Made by a program: the position numbers and the translations under genes. A stretch of 64,000 bases of DNA from an uncultured Flavihumibacter sp. (GTDB lineage Bacteria; Bacteroidota; Bacteroidia; Chitinophagales; Chitinophagaceae), in assembly GCA_902168105.1 (NCBI GenBank), contig CABHOY010000041.1, positions 1 to 64,000 on the forward strand, written 5' to 3'. The notes under the pieces were generated by a model, which did not search any database, had not been told where the DNA came from, and was given only the letters and a program-made list of their open reading frames with translations. Below, one piece after another: positions 28,038 to 35,924 of the stretch; the stretch's first letter is position 1, and every line of letters starts with the position of its first letter.

Positions 28038-28100
28038 CAGGGTTTCTATTTACAATGACAGCTCCAAGATAAAAAAATTCACTTAAATACCCTTTACGGT

Positions 28101-28108
28101 TATCTTTG
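28101..28108 (+). promoter_or_regulatory. -7 box immediately before the DUF6965-like gene
   Basis: TATCTTTG matches TAnnTTTG and ends only 4 nt before the ATG at 28113. A start of transcription at the usual distance would give a leaderless or nearly leaderless mRNA. Confidence 0.5.
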
Positions 28109-28112
28109 TCGC

Positions 28113-28346
28113 ATGAAATATGCCGACAAAGAGATCCAGGAGATGGAGGAATTTTTTAAAACAGCTGATCTACCTAAAACAATTGAACTGAGCGCCGGCA
28201 GTGTTATTACGAATGTTCCGGCCTTTGTATTCAGTCACCTTCAGATCATTAAGTTAAGAAAAGGGGTGGGAATTTTTGAGGTTTTCTATGACCGCCTTGT
28301 ATTGGTAAAAGAAAAATTATCTGCTGCAGGGCAGGGAGTAGCTTAG
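28113..28346 (+). CDS. DUF6965-like small protein
   Basis: 77 residues. The pattern is a charged helix (DKEIQEMEEFFKTADLPKTI), a strand around AGSVITNVPAFVFSHL, then IKLRKGVGIFEVFYDRLVLVKEKL. This matches a Bacteroidota family of tiny soluble proteins (DUF6965-type). Function unknown. The ATG is 4 nt from a -7 promoter box, so translation may be leaderless, and the stop codon lies inside a hairpin shared with the convergent AraC gene. Confidence 0.7.
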   Translation: MKYADKEIQEMEEFFKTADLPKTIELSAGSVITNVPAFVFSHLQIIKLRKGVGIFEVFYDRLVLVKEKLSAAGQGVA

Positions 28347-28359
28347 TTACTCCCCCTGC
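28331..28359. terminator. Bidirectional hairpin between convergent genes
   Basis: GCAGGGAGTA / TACTCCCCCTGC form a 10-bp stem with a two-base bulge and a 7-nt loop that includes the TAG stop of the upstream gene. It lies in the 14-nt gap between two convergent stop codons and can serve both genes. No T-tract. Confidence 0.5.
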
Positions 28360-28360
28360 T

Positions 28361-29245
28361 CTAAACCAGTTTCGCCGACCGGGGCGTCATACCCGTCTGC
28401 TTCTTGAAAAAGTTATTGAAATACGCCGGATAGTCAAACCCCAAGCTGTAAGCAATATCTGCAATACTCCAGTCTGTATTTCTCAGTAATAATTTTGCTT
28501 CTGCAATGATACGTTCCCTTATATGCACTGTGGTCGCTTTTCCTGTTACCTCTCTGACTGCATGGTTCAGATGGTTGACATGTACCGTCAGATGTTTGGC
28601 ATAGTCGCCCGCTGTTTTCAATGAGAGCGCCTGTGAAGGAGAATGTACCGGGAACTGTTTTTCCAGCAGTTCCATAAACGACATAGTGATGCGTACTGCA
28701 GCACTGCTTGACCTGTTAATAGTAGCAGCCGGTTGCATCCGCAATGCTTCATGAATGATCAGGTTAACATAGTTCCCGATCACATCATACTTATGTACAT
28801 AATCTGATGCTTCTTCCGCTATCATTTTCCTGAAAAGATTTTCTGCAGTAGCATACTGTTCCTCACTCAGAAAACATACAGGGTTACCTCCTATTTTGAA
28901 CAAAGGTGAATCCTGCAGGGAGAAATGTGCACGGTCCCGCGCATTGATAAACTCTTCAGTAAACTGACAATAATACCCCGACCACCTTTCAGAAACAGGT
29001 TCCCAGCTATAAGGCACCAACGGATTTGAAAAAGTCAGGGCAGGTCTGTCCACCAGAATACCCTGGTCGGCATAATGCAGCCTGCTGATCCCTCTGAATA
29101 AAGTTATTTTATAAAAATCCCTGCGGATATAAGGTGTGGCTGTTTTATGTTGTTCACTTACCGCGTGCACTTTAAAAGGCCCATTCTCAAGTCTTACACT
29201 ATCACATCCATATGCGAAAGAGTCTCTGTTAACGTTGGCTTCCAT
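28361..29245 (-). CDS. AraC family transcriptional regulator
   Basis: 294 residues. A cupin-like N-terminal domain (about 20-160; RISRLHYADQGILVDRPALTF-type segment, FSNPLVPYSWEP) precedes a linker and a C-terminal AraC double helix-turn-helix (about 195-294; GDYAKHLTVHVNHLNHAVRE, then IADIAYSLGFDYPAYFNNFF and FKKQTGMTPRSAKL). Relatives of this type in Bacteroidota control neighbouring redox or transport genes in response to an unknown ligand. Here it is not divergent from any obvious target. An unusually long inverted repeat (29252-29311) lies directly upstream of its start and may be its own operator. Confidence 0.85.
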   Translation of the reverse strand: MEANVNRDSFAYGCDSVRLENGPFKVHAVSEQHKTATPYIRRDFYKITLFRGISRLHYADQGILVDRPALTFSNPLVPYSWEPVSERWSGYYCQFTEEFINARDRAHFSLQDSPLFKIGGNPVCFLSEEQYATAENLFRKMIAEEASDYVHKYDVIGNYVNLIIHEALRMQPAATINRSSSAAVRITMSFMELLEKQFPVHSPSQALSLKTAGDYAKHLTVHVNHLNHAVREVTGKATTVHIRERIIAEAKLLLRNTDWSIADIAYSLGFDYPAYFNNFFKKQTGMTPRSAKLV

Positions 29246-29251
29246 ATTATC

Positions 29252-29311
29252 AAATTTGAGATAAGACTATTCTAACAATAAATCTACGTTAAAATAGTCT
29301 TACTCAAATTT
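29252..29311. promoter_or_regulatory. Long inverted repeat upstream of the AraC gene
   Basis: Left arm 29252-29271 and right arm 29293-29311 are inverse complements over 19 positions with one bulged A (AAATTTGAG-TAAGACTATT type arm), separated by 21 nt. The left arm begins 7 nt from the AraC start codon. This placement fits an autoregulatory operator or a leader hairpin covering the start. Confidence 0.5.
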
Positions 29312-29341
29312 TTATCTCCGAAATCAGTATCATTTAATACA

Positions 29342-29371
29342 TAAAAACCTCAACTATTTAATTGAATAGTT
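29342..29371 (-). terminator. Probable terminator of the receptor gene
   Basis: Minus strand: AACTATT-CAATTA-AATAGTT, a 7-bp AT-rich stem, then GAGG and TTTTTAT. It lies 5 nt after the stop codon of the TonB-dependent receptor. The low GC makes it weak. Confidence 0.4.
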
Positions 29372-29375
29372 TTTC

Positions 29376-31928
29376 TTAACGTAAGCCATATGTTAAGGTC
29401 AGATAATACATGCCTCCGATAGACGGACCTCCCAGAAAGGAGTAGTAATACTTGTTCAACAGGTTGCTGGCACCGAGTTTCGCCCGGCAGTTGATTTTAT
29501 CAAACGTATATGTCACTTGCGCATCAAGCGTATTATAAGCATTTACATCGCCATTTACGAGAAAGGACTGCCAGTAATAACCACTCTGCCATTTCCAGGA
29601 AATACCGGCCCCTGCATGCTTAAATATGCGTTCTTTTGCTACGGATACATTCACTGTCCAGGCCGGGGTATTAAACCCGTCTTCCAGCCCGTCTTCCTTA
29701 TCAGACTTCTTCAGTTTTGCGTAGGTCACATTTCCATTGGTTACATAGTTATTTTCCGTATAGGTCAGACCAACGCTTCCTCCATAATTGTTCACTTCCG
29801 TCTGCGAGTTCGTCCACATGCGGTAAGGACTTTGTTTGCTCTTGCTATACAGGGCGAAAGGAATAGAGTCTGCCACCTGCGTATTGGGCACATTCATATT
29901 TGTCTGCGCGATAAAGTTACTATACTTGTTTAGGTAAGCTTCCGCGTCTATAAAGAACCTGCCGTCACCGAAAATGCCTTTATATCCGATCTCCATTGAC
30001 TTCACATGTTCTGCTTTGATATAAGTGTAGGGGTTCTTCTTCAGAATGCCCTGGTTCTTTGTTATAGCTTCCGTCTGGGTTAGTCCGCCGGTATTGATAT
30101 CGTTCAGCACTGCCTGCTGAAAACTGGTAATAGAAGATGCCAACCATGCATTTTCGAAAATACCATGCGACATTGCAGGCAGTCCACCCACACGCTTTAC
30201 CCCGCCGCTATTCACATTGGAATATGCTTCAAAGATGCTCGGGTAGCGGTAGCCGCTCTGATAAGACGCCCGGAAGTGCTGAGTATTTACTGGCGAATAC
30301 ACAGCAGTAAAACGTGGTGTGATCATGAGATCGAAATAATCATTTTTGTCTCCACGTATAATAGCACCGAGTTTCAGGTCACCATCCAGCAACGTCTTCG
30401 TAACAGATACAAATCCGCCTGTCTTGGCATAATGAATATTTGTATATTCCTTGCCTTGCTTTGGATTGATAAAATAGTTCCCATCCGGCTCAATGATATA
30501 GGAACGATGATCACCTCCTACAAGGATCTGGACACCTACTTTCTGTTTTACATCTTTCAGCAGATTCGCTGTCAGATCTACCTGCCCTTCAGCATGTATA
30601 AAACTCGCCTTTACCTTTAACGCTGCGCCGAGGTCCCAGTTATTGATCTGAGCCAGCTTGTTCAGCGTGTTATTAAACCCCTCCGTACCTGGCAGATATC
30701 TGCCGGCATCAGCTGCAGTTCGCGCCTGCCGATGCGCATCGGCGACAGCAGCTCCTCCACCGTTTGCGTTATTGAAAGCAGTGGTATAGTCAGCATACCA
30801 CTTGTCGTCTGGTTTGTAGTTACGGTCGATGTTCTCAGCCATAGACCTGAGATTGTACGAGTTACCAGTGTTCTCACGATTCAGATACAGCCTCAGCTCC
30901 ACACTGTTTGACTGGAACTGCAAACCATGCTGCTGTACCAGGTAGTCCTGCAAACGGAAACGGTTTGACCGCTGATATACGTTATCCAGCAGTGCCATAT
31001 GATACAGGTAGGTCAGCGTCATACCAGGCTTCAACTGATAATAAATACCTGCATCCGCCTTGATATTCTGTAAATCATAATCCACTACATCCTTCTCATC
31101 ATAACCGGTCCGCGCTACAACATAATTACGGCCGCCCAGTGTGATCGTTTTTCTGTTGGATGATTCGTTCCCGTAACTGCTTAATGGATCTTGCGCCGGA
31201 TTATCTGCACCCAGTAAACTGGTACTCGCATTGGCTTTTGCGTTCAGTTCCTGATGATCATCCGCGATCCAGTCATATCCCTTGTTGAATGTACCATTGA
31301 TCTTAAATGCCAGCTTGGGGCTGATCACTTTCGCCCAACGCAGGCTTGTTTCCGTATAGGCCTTCACTGGACTGTTTGCATCGCCCAGGTGTGTCAGTGC
31401 TGTTTTCTGCTGCATGCTCACACCTTCGGAGGTAAACGGATTTTTGGTAGAGATGTTAGCCAATCCGTTAACGGTATTCATTCCGTATAATGCAGACGCT
31501 ACACCCGGCAGGATCTCCACATTACTTACATCCAGATCAGAAGGCCCCAGCGCGTTGGCAATGGGACCACCTATATGTGGCGATTGAACATCCATGCCAT
31601 CCACCAGCTGTGCAAAACGCACATTTGTAGTGTTGGCAAAACCACGTGCGTTCAGCACCTTAAAACCAAGACTTGGAGTGATCAACTGTACGCCCTGTAA
31701 ATGTTCCAGTGCATCATAAAAAGAAGGGGCTGCAGACATCCTGAAATATTGCTCCACTGCCTTCTGAATACTTACCGGCGACTGCAACAGGCTTTCTCTT
31801 GTACGGGATGCTGATACGGTTACCTCCGATAATATTTTCACGACTGTGTCCCTCTGCAAATAAGCAGTATCCTGCCCGTACGCCACTGTACTTAAGAAAA
31901 TAAAAACAATGATTAGATGTTTGGTCAT
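29376..31928 (-). CDS. TonB-dependent outer-membrane receptor, molybdenum-locus linked
   Basis: 850 residues from the ATG at 31928, which starts the signal peptide (MTKHLIIVFIFLSTVAYGQ); an ATG 75 nt upstream adds an atypical leader. A TonB-box-like stretch (VVKILSEVTVSASR) leads into the plug (about 30-160; FRMSAAPSFYDALEHLQGVQ, VRFAQLVDGMDVQSPHIGG, VEILPGVASALYGMNTVNG). A 22-strand-type barrel follows, ending LTLTYGLR. It lacks the N-terminal carboxypeptidase-like domain of SusC proteins, so it is of the siderophore/metal type. It follows a ModE-like regulator by 85 nt on the same strand and lies next to a molybdoenzyme operon. Uptake of molybdate or a molybdenum-binding chelate is inferred from this context only. 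Confidence 0.85.
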   Translation of the reverse strand: MTKHLIIVFIFLSTVAYGQDTAYLQRDTVVKILSEVTVSASRTRESLLQSPVSIQKAVEQYFRMSAAPSFYDALEHLQGVQLITPSLGFKVLNARGFANTTNVRFAQLVDGMDVQSPHIGGPIANALGPSDLDVSNVEILPGVASALYGMNTVNGLANISTKNPFTSEGVSMQQKTALTHLGDANSPVKAYTETSLRWAKVISPKLAFKINGTFNKGYDWIADDHQELNAKANASTSLLGADNPAQDPLSSYGNESSNRKTITLGGRNYVVARTGYDEKDVVDYDLQNIKADAGIYYQLKPGMTLTYLYHMALLDNVYQRSNRFRLQDYLVQQHGLQFQSNSVELRLYLNRENTGNSYNLRSMAENIDRNYKPDDKWYADYTTAFNNANGGGAAVADAHRQARTAADAGRYLPGTEGFNNTLNKLAQINNWDLGAALKVKASFIHAEGQVDLTANLLKDVKQKVGVQILVGGDHRSYIIEPDGNYFINPKQGKEYTNIHYAKTGGFVSVTKTLLDGDLKLGAIIRGDKNDYFDLMITPRFTAVYSPVNTQHFRASYQSGYRYPSIFEAYSNVNSGGVKRVGGLPAMSHGIFENAWLASSITSFQQAVLNDINTGGLTQTEAITKNQGILKKNPYTYIKAEHVKSMEIGYKGIFGDGRFFIDAEAYLNKYSNFIAQTNMNVPNTQVADSIPFALYSKSKQSPYRMWTNSQTEVNNYGGSVGLTYTENNYVTNGNVTYAKLKKSDKEDGLEDGFNTPAWTVNVSVAKERIFKHAGAGISWKWQSGYYWQSFLVNGDVNAYNTLDAQVTYTFDKINCRAKLGASNLLNKYYYSFLGGPSIGGMYYLTLTYGLR

Positions 31929-32013
31929 AATAGCTATTTGCTTCGTTGTATATTTCAGAATATAACGAATAGGTAAAAAAAGCACATTCAAAATGATGTG
32001 CATGTGAGGTTTT

Positions 32014-32379
32014 TTATTTCAGACGTTGTGTCTCTTCTTCCAGGAATTTGCTGAACCGTATTCTCAGTTCACGATGGTAAGTGATCAGCTGGCGGGCCTC
32101 TTCTGAAATAGCAGAACCACCTCCATTGTCCCCCCCTGTGCTGGTTACCACCAACGGTGTGTCAGACATGTTGTTCAGATTATTAATGAGTTCCCAGGCT
32201 TTCTTATAGGACATCTTCATCTTCTTTGCCGCCTGATTAATGGAGCCGGTTTCCTGGATCAGCTCCAGCAATTCCACGGGTCCGGGACCGAAGAAACGTT
32301 TGCCATTCCCTTCTAACCACAAGCTGCCATTCACCTTCAACGCGCCGTTCACCAATATGTCTTTGATTGCTTTTTCCAT
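32014..32379 (-). CDS. ModE-like winged-helix regulator without molybdate-binding domain
   Basis: 121 residues, ATG start. It matches the N-terminal winged helix of ModE/LysR type: GPVELLELIQETGSINQAAKKMKMSYKKAW, then PLVVTSTGG and GGSAISEEARQLI. ModE of E. coli adds two MOP/TOBE molybdate-binding modules (about 260 residues in all); these are absent here, so the protein either binds DNA constitutively or uses another sensor. It opens a two-gene unit with the TonB receptor and lies 164 nt from the end of moaA. Confidence 0.85.
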   Translation of the reverse strand: MEKAIKDILVNGALKVNGSLWLEGNGKRFFGPGPVELLELIQETGSINQAAKKMKMSYKKAWELINNLNNMSDTPLVVTSTGGDNGGGSAISEEARQLITYHRELRIRFSKFLEEETQRLK

Positions 32380-32405
32380 TTATCTGATTCCGGTTATGAT
32401 TATCA

Positions 32406-32413
32406 CAAACATA
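32406..32413 (-). promoter_or_regulatory. -7 box for the ModE-like gene and receptor
   Basis: Minus-strand TATGTTTG matches TAnnTTTG, 26 nt before the ATG at 32379. No good -33 TTG. Confidence 0.45.
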
Positions 32414-32542
32414 TTGTTATAAACGCATATTTCCATGATTTCAGCGTTGGACTTATTTAGTGTGTTTCCCCGATCAACACACCATCCATTACCTTCAGAA
32501 AATATAAGCAACCAACACCTCGTAGTAATGCTCTTCTTATAA

Positions 32543-33520
32543 TCAGCCTCCGATAGTGATCATGCTTCTGTTTTCAAGGGCGGCAACCTTCACATCTTCC
32601 AATCCTGAGAACTGGCCACCCAATGCCTTCGCTTTACTGAGGATGTTCTGTTGGATCAGCGGCAATACATCTTCGCCGTTCCTCAGTGCGGTCAGCAGGT
32701 CGGTTTCTCCCTTCGAGAAGAGACAATTCTTCAGCTTACCATCAGCAGTAAGGCGCATTCTATTACAGGTATCACAGAAGGGAGACGTCATGGTACTGAT
32801 AACAGAGAATGTACCTGCGTGACCTGGTACAATGAAGCCTTTAGCTGTATCATGCGCACCACCTTTCAATGGCAGGTAATCATACTCCGTACTGATACTT
32901 TGTAAGATCTCCCCGAAAGACAGGACTTTATTACTGGTCCATCTGTTACCGCTAAAAGGCATGAACTCTATAAAACGTACATGCACCGGCGTATGTTTCG
33001 TCCAGGCTACAAAATCATTGATCTCACTATCATTCAGGTCTTTCATCACCACTACGTTTACCTTTACACGGATACCTTTTCTGATCAGCAGATCGATGTT
33101 GCTTTTCACCTGGTGAAAGAGGTTACGCCGGGTGATCAGCATAAATTTGTCTGCCTGTAAAGTATCCAGGCTGATATTAAGGGAGCGGACACCTGCTTCT
33201 TCCAGGACATCTGTGAATTCATGCAGGCGGGCGCCGTTTGTCGTCATGGTTAATTCAACAGGCAGTCGGGAAAGCGAAAGGATGATCTTTGCCGCGTCCT
33301 TTCTTACCAGTGGCTCTCCACCGGTAAGCCTGATCTTATTTACACCATTAGCGGAAAAGATGTTTGCTAAAGTGGCTATTTCATCGGCCTGCATCAATCG
33401 CGAAGCAGGTGTAAAATCATACTCTTCCTCCGGCATGCAGTAAAAGCACCGCAGGTTACAATTATCTGTCAGGGAAATCCTCAAATAATCATGCACACGA
33501 TTAAACGAATCAATTATCAT
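32543..33520 (-). CDS. moaA: GTP 3',8-cyclase MoaA
   Basis: 325 residues, usual length. This radical-SAM enzyme performs the first step of molybdopterin synthesis from GTP. The N-terminal cluster motif CNLRCFYC (CxxxCxxC; about residues 21-28) is followed by the GGEP-type LTGGEPLVRKD. The second cluster motif is FCDTCNRMRLTADGKLKNCLF (about 250-270, CxxC plus a later C). The C-terminal tail ends in the GG dipeptide needed for activity. It is last in the operon and overlaps the preceding gene by 11 bases. The partner moaC, moaD, moaE and moeA genes are not in the window. Confidence 0.95.
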   Translation of the reverse strand: MIIDSFNRVHDYLRISLTDNCNLRCFYCMPEEEYDFTPASRLMQADEIATLANIFSANGVNKIRLTGGEPLVRKDAAKIILSLSRLPVELTMTTNGARLHEFTDVLEEAGVRSLNISLDTLQADKFMLITRRNLFHQVKSNIDLLIRKGIRVKVNVVVMKDLNDSEINDFVAWTKHTPVHVRFIEFMPFSGNRWTSNKVLSFGEILQSISTEYDYLPLKGGAHDTAKGFIVPGHAGTFSVISTMTSPFCDTCNRMRLTADGKLKNCLFSKGETDLLTALRNGEDVLPLIQQNILSKAKALGGQFSGLEDVKVAALENRSMITIGG

Positions 33521-34124
33521 CTGCTAAAACTTGCCCTGTTAATAATCGCTGATAATCTTCAGCGGTGTCAATATCTAAAGCTCCAAGTGGAAAAGGCACC
33601 AGGGCCAGGTCATCGGTCGATTGCTGTAAGATCTTCTTGGCGCCCTCCTGTCCTTCTAAAGCGGTCAGCGCATCGAAGTAGGTGTTGTTGAAAAGCACAG
33701 GTGTTCCTGCAGTATTATCGTAGCTACATGCGATAATTCCTTTTCCGGCAATTACCTGCTGATCCATCAGTTGTTTTAATAGTCCAGCGTTCACAAATGG
33801 CTGGTCACACACCATGATGATCACTCCTTCCAGGTCCTGATGTCTTGTCAGGGCCTTCATGCCCGTGCTGATCGAAGAACCCATTCCCTCAACCCAATGA
33901 TCATTTTCCACTATTTCAATTGCGAATCCGCAAAGTTTCTCCAGTATCTGGGGAGCATTTGCTCCTGTTACCAATATCACGGGACTGCCTACTGCCGCAA
34001 TTGCTTCTTCCGCCATCTGACAGATAAGGGTCTTGCCCTTATACATCAGCAGTTGTTTCGGCTGTCCCAGGCGGGATGAATTACCCGCCCCCAAAATAAT
34101 TACACCGTAGTTTCCCATATCCAT
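33510..34124 (-). CDS. Molybdenum cofactor nucleotidyltransferase, MocA type
   Basis: 204 residues. The N-terminal GAGNSSRLGQPKQLLMYKGK is the nucleotide-binding signature of the MobA/MocA family, and IIMVCDQPFV holds the metal-binding aspartate. Family members attach GMP or CMP to molybdopterin. The neighbouring hydroxylase belongs to a group that uses molybdopterin cytosine dinucleotide, so a CTP-dependent MocA role fits best; this is inferred from context. It sits 5 nt after the XdhC gene and overlaps moaA, which indicates tight cotranscription. Confidence 0.85.
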   Translation of the reverse strand: MDMGNYGVIILGAGNSSRLGQPKQLLMYKGKTLICQMAEEAIAAVGSPVILVTGANAPQILEKLCGFAIEIVENDHWVEGMGSSISTGMKALTRHQDLEGVIIMVCDQPFVNAGLLKQLMDQQVIAGKGIIACSYDNTAGTPVLFNNTYFDALTALEGQEGAKKILQQSTDDLALVPFPLGALDIDTAEDYQRLLTGQVLADDN

Positions 34125-34129
34125 ACGAT

Positions 34130-35248
34130 TTACACAGTATGTATCGGCCCGTTTTTCTCTCGTAAAGGAGTGCCGGTCCTTTCTGAAAGTACGCTTTTTA
34201 TTTCAGCCGTCACAGACAATGCAATTTCTTCAGCTGTTTCTGCGCCAATATCCAATCCCACTGGTCCGTGGACCCTGGCCCGTTCTTCTTCACCTATTGT
34301 GATCCCCTTTGCCGCCAGCTCTTCCAGCATGCGCTCCAGCTTTTTCTTTGGCCCCAGCGTACCGATGTAAGTTACTTCTTTTTGCAGCAGTATTTCCAGC
34401 AGTGCCAGGTCATAATTGTAATTATGGGTCATCAGTACAAAAACGGTCCTTTCGTCAATGGCCACCTTCTGCAACACTTCAGCCGCTTTGCTCACGATCA
34501 CCCTGCTGGCGCCGGGAAACCTGGCTGGCGTAGCATATAAGGCCCTGCCATCTACCACCGTCGTATGCCAACCCTGGATACGGGCTATTTCCACCAATGG
34601 GATAGCGTCATTTCCGGCCCCCGCTATAACGAGGGAGACAGGCGGTTTCAATAATTCAACGAAACCATGTAATGCCGGTCTTTCATCTCCATATTGTTTT
34701 ACCATCCCCCGTTTTGTACTGAATACATCCAGCACATCTTTCACGATCTCCATTTTCAGTTCTCCTTCTTCAAGGCTTCCGGTAAAATCATTCCCTGAAT
34801 AACGAAGACAGGTACCAGGCTGCTGAGCAGCCTGGTTTAACCTGAAAAGAGTTACCAATACAGCATCTTCCCTTTTTTCCATCACCTGCTCCAACAGCCT
34901 GATAGCATTAAGCGGATTCGCAGGATCAATTGGTTCAAATAAAATATGAACGATCCCGTTACAACCCAACTGCACGCCTATTTTCGCATCATCCTCATCT
35001 GTCGTATCATAGGTGACCAGCTTATTCTGTTGCTGAATAATGGCCAGGAGGGCTTTTCTCAAAGCATCGCCTTCCAGGCAACCGCCACTGATAGCGCCGG
35101 TCATCTCACCATCTTCCGTTACCAACATCCTGGCGCCGGGACGGCGATAAGACGATCCTTCCACATGTACCACAGTAGCTAACGCTACCTTCTTCCCCGT
35201 TTCCCGGGACGCTGTATACGCTCTTAAAATATCCTCGATTTCTTTCAT
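34130..35248 (-). CDS. XdhC family molybdenum cofactor chaperone
   Basis: 372 residues. An N-terminal XdhC/CoxI domain has VEGSSYRRPGARMLV and GAISGGCLEGDALRKAL (about 28-65). A C-terminal Rossmann domain starts near VIAGAGNDAIPLVEIA (about 220) and ends with the GPVGLDIGAETAEEIALS motif (about 325-345). XdhC proteins bind cofactor, promote its sulfuration and insert it into xanthine-dehydrogenase-type hydroxylases. Start is one base after the cytochrome stop codon. The presence of this chaperone supports a sulfido-type active site in the operon's hydroxylase. Confidence 0.9.
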   Translation of the reverse strand: MKEIEDILRAYTASRETGKKVALATVVHVEGSSYRRPGARMLVTEDGEMTGAISGGCLEGDALRKALLAIIQQQNKLVTYDTTDEDDAKIGVQLGCNGIVHILFEPIDPANPLNAIRLLEQVMEKREDAVLVTLFRLNQAAQQPGTCLRYSGNDFTGSLEEGELKMEIVKDVLDVFSTKRGMVKQYGDERPALHGFVELLKPPVSLVIAGAGNDAIPLVEIARIQGWHTTVVDGRALYATPARFPGASRVIVSKAAEVLQKVAIDERTVFVLMTHNYNYDLALLEILLQKEVTYIGTLGPKKKLERMLEELAAKGITIGEEERARVHGPVGLDIGAETAEEIALSVTAEIKSVLSERTGTPLREKNGPIHTV

Positions 35249-35249
35249 T

Positions 35250-35915
35250 TTATTTATCCGGCAAGTAAGCGCCCTTATCCAGCCATGTTTTAAAATGTTT
35301 CACAAATTCCGCGCGGGTCATAGGTAAATGGGCCAATCCTTCTGCCGGGTCCCAGCCACTGCCAACCAATGAATCCTTGCTTACGTGTTCGATCAATGCT
35401 TCATGGTCTTTGTGACCGTTCTCATTTTTGTTCAGCATGGTCATTGCCAGCTGTCTTGGCGTTTTGCCCTGGAAGACCATTTTCATATCAGCCGGTGGCA
35501 GATGCCAGTTCGGGTTACCCGGCGGCATATGCAGGCCCGGAGTGTTCTGCGGCTGGTGACAGTTGGAACATTTCATTGCGTAAAGTCCCTTGCCGTCTTC
35601 CCCACGCTGTACGTTCATGGTGTGTATGTGGCTGTCATCACCCTGTAATGGTCTGTCTCCTGTCGGGTGACAGTTCATACACCTGGGGTGCATCAGCACC
35701 TTGTACGCCTGCAGGAATGCCTTTTTAGAGATCACGCTGTCCGCCTCCCCAGCCTCCTCTTTTGCAACAGGTGGCTTTGTTTTATCATCCTTCGGAACCC
35801 CGTTAAAAGCGTCCGTGCGGAAAGATACTACAACTGAAGAAATTGCCGTTACAGCGAGCAGAAGATATACAACCTTCTTTGTGTTAAATATTTGATTTTT
35901 AGTTATTTGCGCCAT
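35250..35915 (-). CDS. Membrane-anchored dihaem c-type cytochrome
   Basis: 221 residues. An N-terminal hydrophobic stretch (about 15-31) anchors or exports the protein. Two haem c motifs, CMNCH (about 79-83) and CSNCH (about 116-120), are visible, with methionines nearby as possible axial ligands. A Pro-rich segment PGLHMPPGNPNWHLPP follows the second. It lies between the hydroxylase subunit and XdhC in the operon. Because the operon has no FAD subunit, this cytochrome is the likely electron acceptor of the hydroxylase, as in cytochrome-coupled isoquinoline 1-oxidoreductase-type enzymes. Confidence 0.85.
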   Translation of the reverse strand: MAQITKNQIFNTKKVVYLLLAVTAISSVVVSFRTDAFNGVPKDDKTKPPVAKEEAGEADSVISKKAFLQAYKVLMHPRCMNCHPTGDRPLQGDDSHIHTMNVQRGEDGKGLYAMKCSNCHQPQNTPGLHMPPGNPNWHLPPADMKMVFQGKTPRQLAMTMLNKNENGHKDHEALIEHVSKDSLVGSGWDPAEGLAHLPMTRAEFVKHFKTWLDKGAYLPDK

Positions 35916-35924
35916 AACATCTCA

